Shown: piece after piece, positions 39,748 through 41,339 of the stretch
Position numbering within the stretch: the stretch's first letter is position 1
How the letters are laid out: every line of letters begins with the position of its first letter
Assembly: GCA_016218725.1 (NCBI GenBank)
Contig: JACRDB010000026.1
Location: 1 to 41,339 of the forward strand
Reading direction: 5' to 3'
Source of the DNA: Deltaproteobacteria bacterium
GTDB taxonomy: Bacteria > Myxococcota_A > Polyangia > Polyangiales > Ga0077539
DNA: 41,339 bases
Program-made: the position numbers and the translations under genes
Notes under the pieces: generated by a model
Told to the model about the DNA's origin: nothing
The model's database searches: none
Seen by the model: only the letters and a program-made list of their open reading frames with translations

Positions 39748-41339
39748 ATGCGAAGCACCCGACGCGGAAGTGTGCTCGTCCTCGGGACGCTCCTGGGCCT
39801 CCTCGAGGCATGCCCGGCGGAGGACCCCACCATCGGTGACGCGGCGGTGGACACCCGACCCCCCACGAGAGACACCCCTGCGGCGGACATGCCGCAGGTG
39901 GACTCCAGGCCTCCGCCGGTGGACACGGGGGTGCCGACGGACACCGGGGTGCCCGTGGGAGACACCGCGGCGACGCCGGACGTGGTGACCATGCCGGACG
40001 TACCTCGCTGCGGGGCCGGGGTGGACTCCGACGGCGACGGGCTGAACGACGACGTGGAGTGCATGCTCGGCACGGACCCGACGCGGAGGGACAGCGACGG
40101 AGACGGCGCGGCGGACGGCGCCGAGGTGCGCTACCCGAGGGTGTGCGTGGCGATGGCCGGGGGGAGGCAGCGCAGGCCGCCGCCCGCGTGTCGGATGGAC
40201 TCGGACTGCATGGCGGGCGAGCGCTGCGCGGGGCTGGATCCGTCGCGGCCGGACTCCGACGGGGACGGCGTGCCCGACGGGGCCGAGGACACCAACCTTG
40301 ACGGGATGATCGACCGCTCCCGGGGCGAGACGGACCCGAGGCTCACGGACACCGACGGCGACGGGATGGACGACAGCCGCGGGTCCCTGGAGATCTGTCG
40401 CCCCTCGGGGCTGGCGACGGTGACGCAGCTCGGGCTCCCGATGGCGCAGGTGCAGGTGGGCCACGACCCGCGGTGGGGCGCCGCGCGGCGCGCGGCGGGC
40501 ACGGTGATGCGCTCGGTGGTGGTGCTCGAAGACCCCGCGGCGAGCGTGGCGGGGGCGGTGTTCAACCTCCGGGCCATGGGGGTGGACCTGCGCGCCGAGG
40601 CCGCGAGGGTGGAGGGGCAGGTGGTGGCGGGCCTTGGTGCGGGAGTCGCCCCGGTGCTGGTGGGTCGGGCGTTCACCACCCACGAGATGTTCAACGCCGT
40701 CGCGTCGCTCTTCCGGGTGGCGCGCCCGGCGGCCACGACGGCCACGGCCCTGAGGGACGGGCTGGTGATGCCCCTCTCGGGGGTCGCGGCCCCCGCGGGG
40801 GGGCGGCCGGTGGGGGCCTCCATGGAGTTCCTGGTGGATGTGACCACCACGCTGCGCACCAGCGGCCTGGCGGCGGGCACGCTGGACGTGGTGGTCACCA
40901 TCGCCCCGCGGGCGGAGTACGAGAACAACGCGCTGGCCACGAGCATCCGGGCCATTGACCTGGTGAACACCACGGGCCTGGCGCCCATCGACCGGGGCCT
41001 CGGGGCGGCGTGCCAGGTGTTCCGCGCGGAGCGCCCGCCGGTGGTGGACTTCCTCTGGACCGTGGACACCTCCGGGAGCATGAACGACGACCAGGAGCGC
41101 CTGGGGCGCACGGCCTCGCGCTTCTTCGCGCGGCTCAACGCGGCCGGGGTGGACTTCCGGGTGGGGGTGGTCAACGCAGGCTCCGGGACGCTGAACATTG
41201 ACTCCCCGGGCTTCCGGTGGATCTCCGGCACGGACCCGACGGGGGCCCGGACCCTGTGCGAGACGGTGACCGTGGGCACCTGCCCGGGCTCCCCCACGGA
41301 CCGGGTGGCGCCGTACCCCTTCTCCGGCGGCTCGGAGGA
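39748..41339 (+). CDS. Lipoprotein with TSP type 3-like repeats and VWA domain (3' truncated)
   Basis: At least 530 aa, open to the end of the window. The signal ends in lipobox LLEAC. A D/T/P/V-rich linker of about 60 residues ends DVVTMPDV. Calcium-binding thrombospondin type 3-like repeats (DSDGDGLNDDVE, DSDGDGAADGAE, DSDGDGVPDGAE, DTDGDGMDD) follow. A CARDB-like strand region (MGVDLRAEAARVEG; ENNALATSIRAIDLV) comes next. Then a von Willebrand A domain with MIDAS DTSGSMN (440-446) begins and is cut by the window edge. Such proteins are expected to bind partners at the outer surface in a calcium- and metal-dependent way. ATG 39748 has a TAGCAT box 7 nt upstream. Confidence 0.85.
   Translation, partial: MRSTRRGSVLVLGTLLGLLEACPAEDPTIGDAAVDTRPPTRDTPAADMPQVDSRPPPVDTGVPTDTGVPVGDTAATPDVVTMPDVPRCGAGVDSDGDGLNDDVECMLGTDPTRRDSDGDGAADGAEVRYPRVCVAMAGGRQRRPPPACRMDSDCMAGERCAGLDPSRPDSDGDGVPDGAEDTNLDGMIDRSRGETDPRLTDTDGDGMDDSRGSLEICRPSGLATVTQLGLPMAQVQVGHDPRWGAARRAAGTVMRSVVVLEDPAASVAGAVFNLRAMGVDLRAEAARVEGQVVAGLGAGVAPVLVGRAFTTHEMFNAVASLFRVARPAATTATALRDGLVMPLSGVAAPAGGRPVGASMEFLVDVTTTLRTSGLAAGTLDVVVTIAPRAEYENNALATSIRAIDLVNTTGLAPIDRGLGAACQVFRAERPPVVDFLWTVDTSGSMNDDQERLGRTASRFFARLNAAGVDFRVGVVNAGSGTLNIDSPGFRWISGTDPTGARTLCETVTVGTCPGSPTDRVAPYPFSGGSE

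Overview
This is a very GC-rich, gene-dense chromosomal window with the look of a Myxococcota (Polyangia-type) genome. The pointers are an FHA/sigma-54 activator, a sigma factor overlapping a zinc-finger Ser/Thr kinase, many lipoproteins with D/T/P/V-rich linkers, thrombospondin type 3 plus VWA surface proteins, GTG and TTG starts, and long spurious antisense ORFs. The taxonomic call is inference. I see no rRNA, tRNA or CRISPR array, and no recognisable IS transposase. About 33 genes and fragments are supported; two run off the window edges.

Layout: 1-4.1 kb holds the end of an RCC1-repeat protein, the FHA/AAA+/Fis regulator, a small lipoprotein and a ComEC-like metallo-beta-lactamase-fold lipoprotein. 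4.2-8.5 kb holds a cysteine-less glutaredoxin-like protein, a pentapeptide-repeat/beta-propeller pair, a methyltransferase and a pseudouridine synthase. 8.5-11.1 kb is adenosine deaminase overlapping an M28 peptidase. 11.0-14.5 kb is the kinase and its sigma factor, transcribed divergently from two lipoproteins, one with an HEVFH metalloprotease motif (14.6-17.2 kb). A roughly 680-bp gap without a clear gene precedes hflX, whose best start is ATC. A cyclopropane-synthase-like methyltransferase and a lipoprotein follow.

21-29 kb is the most unusual part. On the minus strand lie a starch-binding-like lipoprotein, a single protein joining a GH13 alpha-amylase-type enzyme to a radical SAM/SPASM domain, then pqqA (31 aa), pqqD, pqqE and a PuuD-like membrane protein. 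Between the amylase/radical SAM gene and pqqA, on the opposite strand, sits an AAA-like ATPase with a PD-(D/E)XK-type C-terminus. It is bracketed by two perfect 57-bp direct repeats, each carrying a 30-bp near-palindrome. This looks like a one-gene cassette that entered the locus. pqqB and pqqC are absent from the window.

29-41.3 kb holds an M23 peptidase, a FadL-type porin, an M20 peptidase, a lipoprotein and a gluconate-2-DH-subunit-3/GMC oxidoreductase fusion in series. After these come an AraC-type regulator, an outer-membrane beta-barrel candidate, a broken Rpn-like fragment, an alpha/beta hydrolase and the start of a VWA lipoprotein.

Several starts lack a Shine-Dalgarno sequence and instead have a TANNNT box (often TACNCT) 6-8 nt upstream. 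This suggests that leaderless transcription is common here, and it was used to choose several starts.
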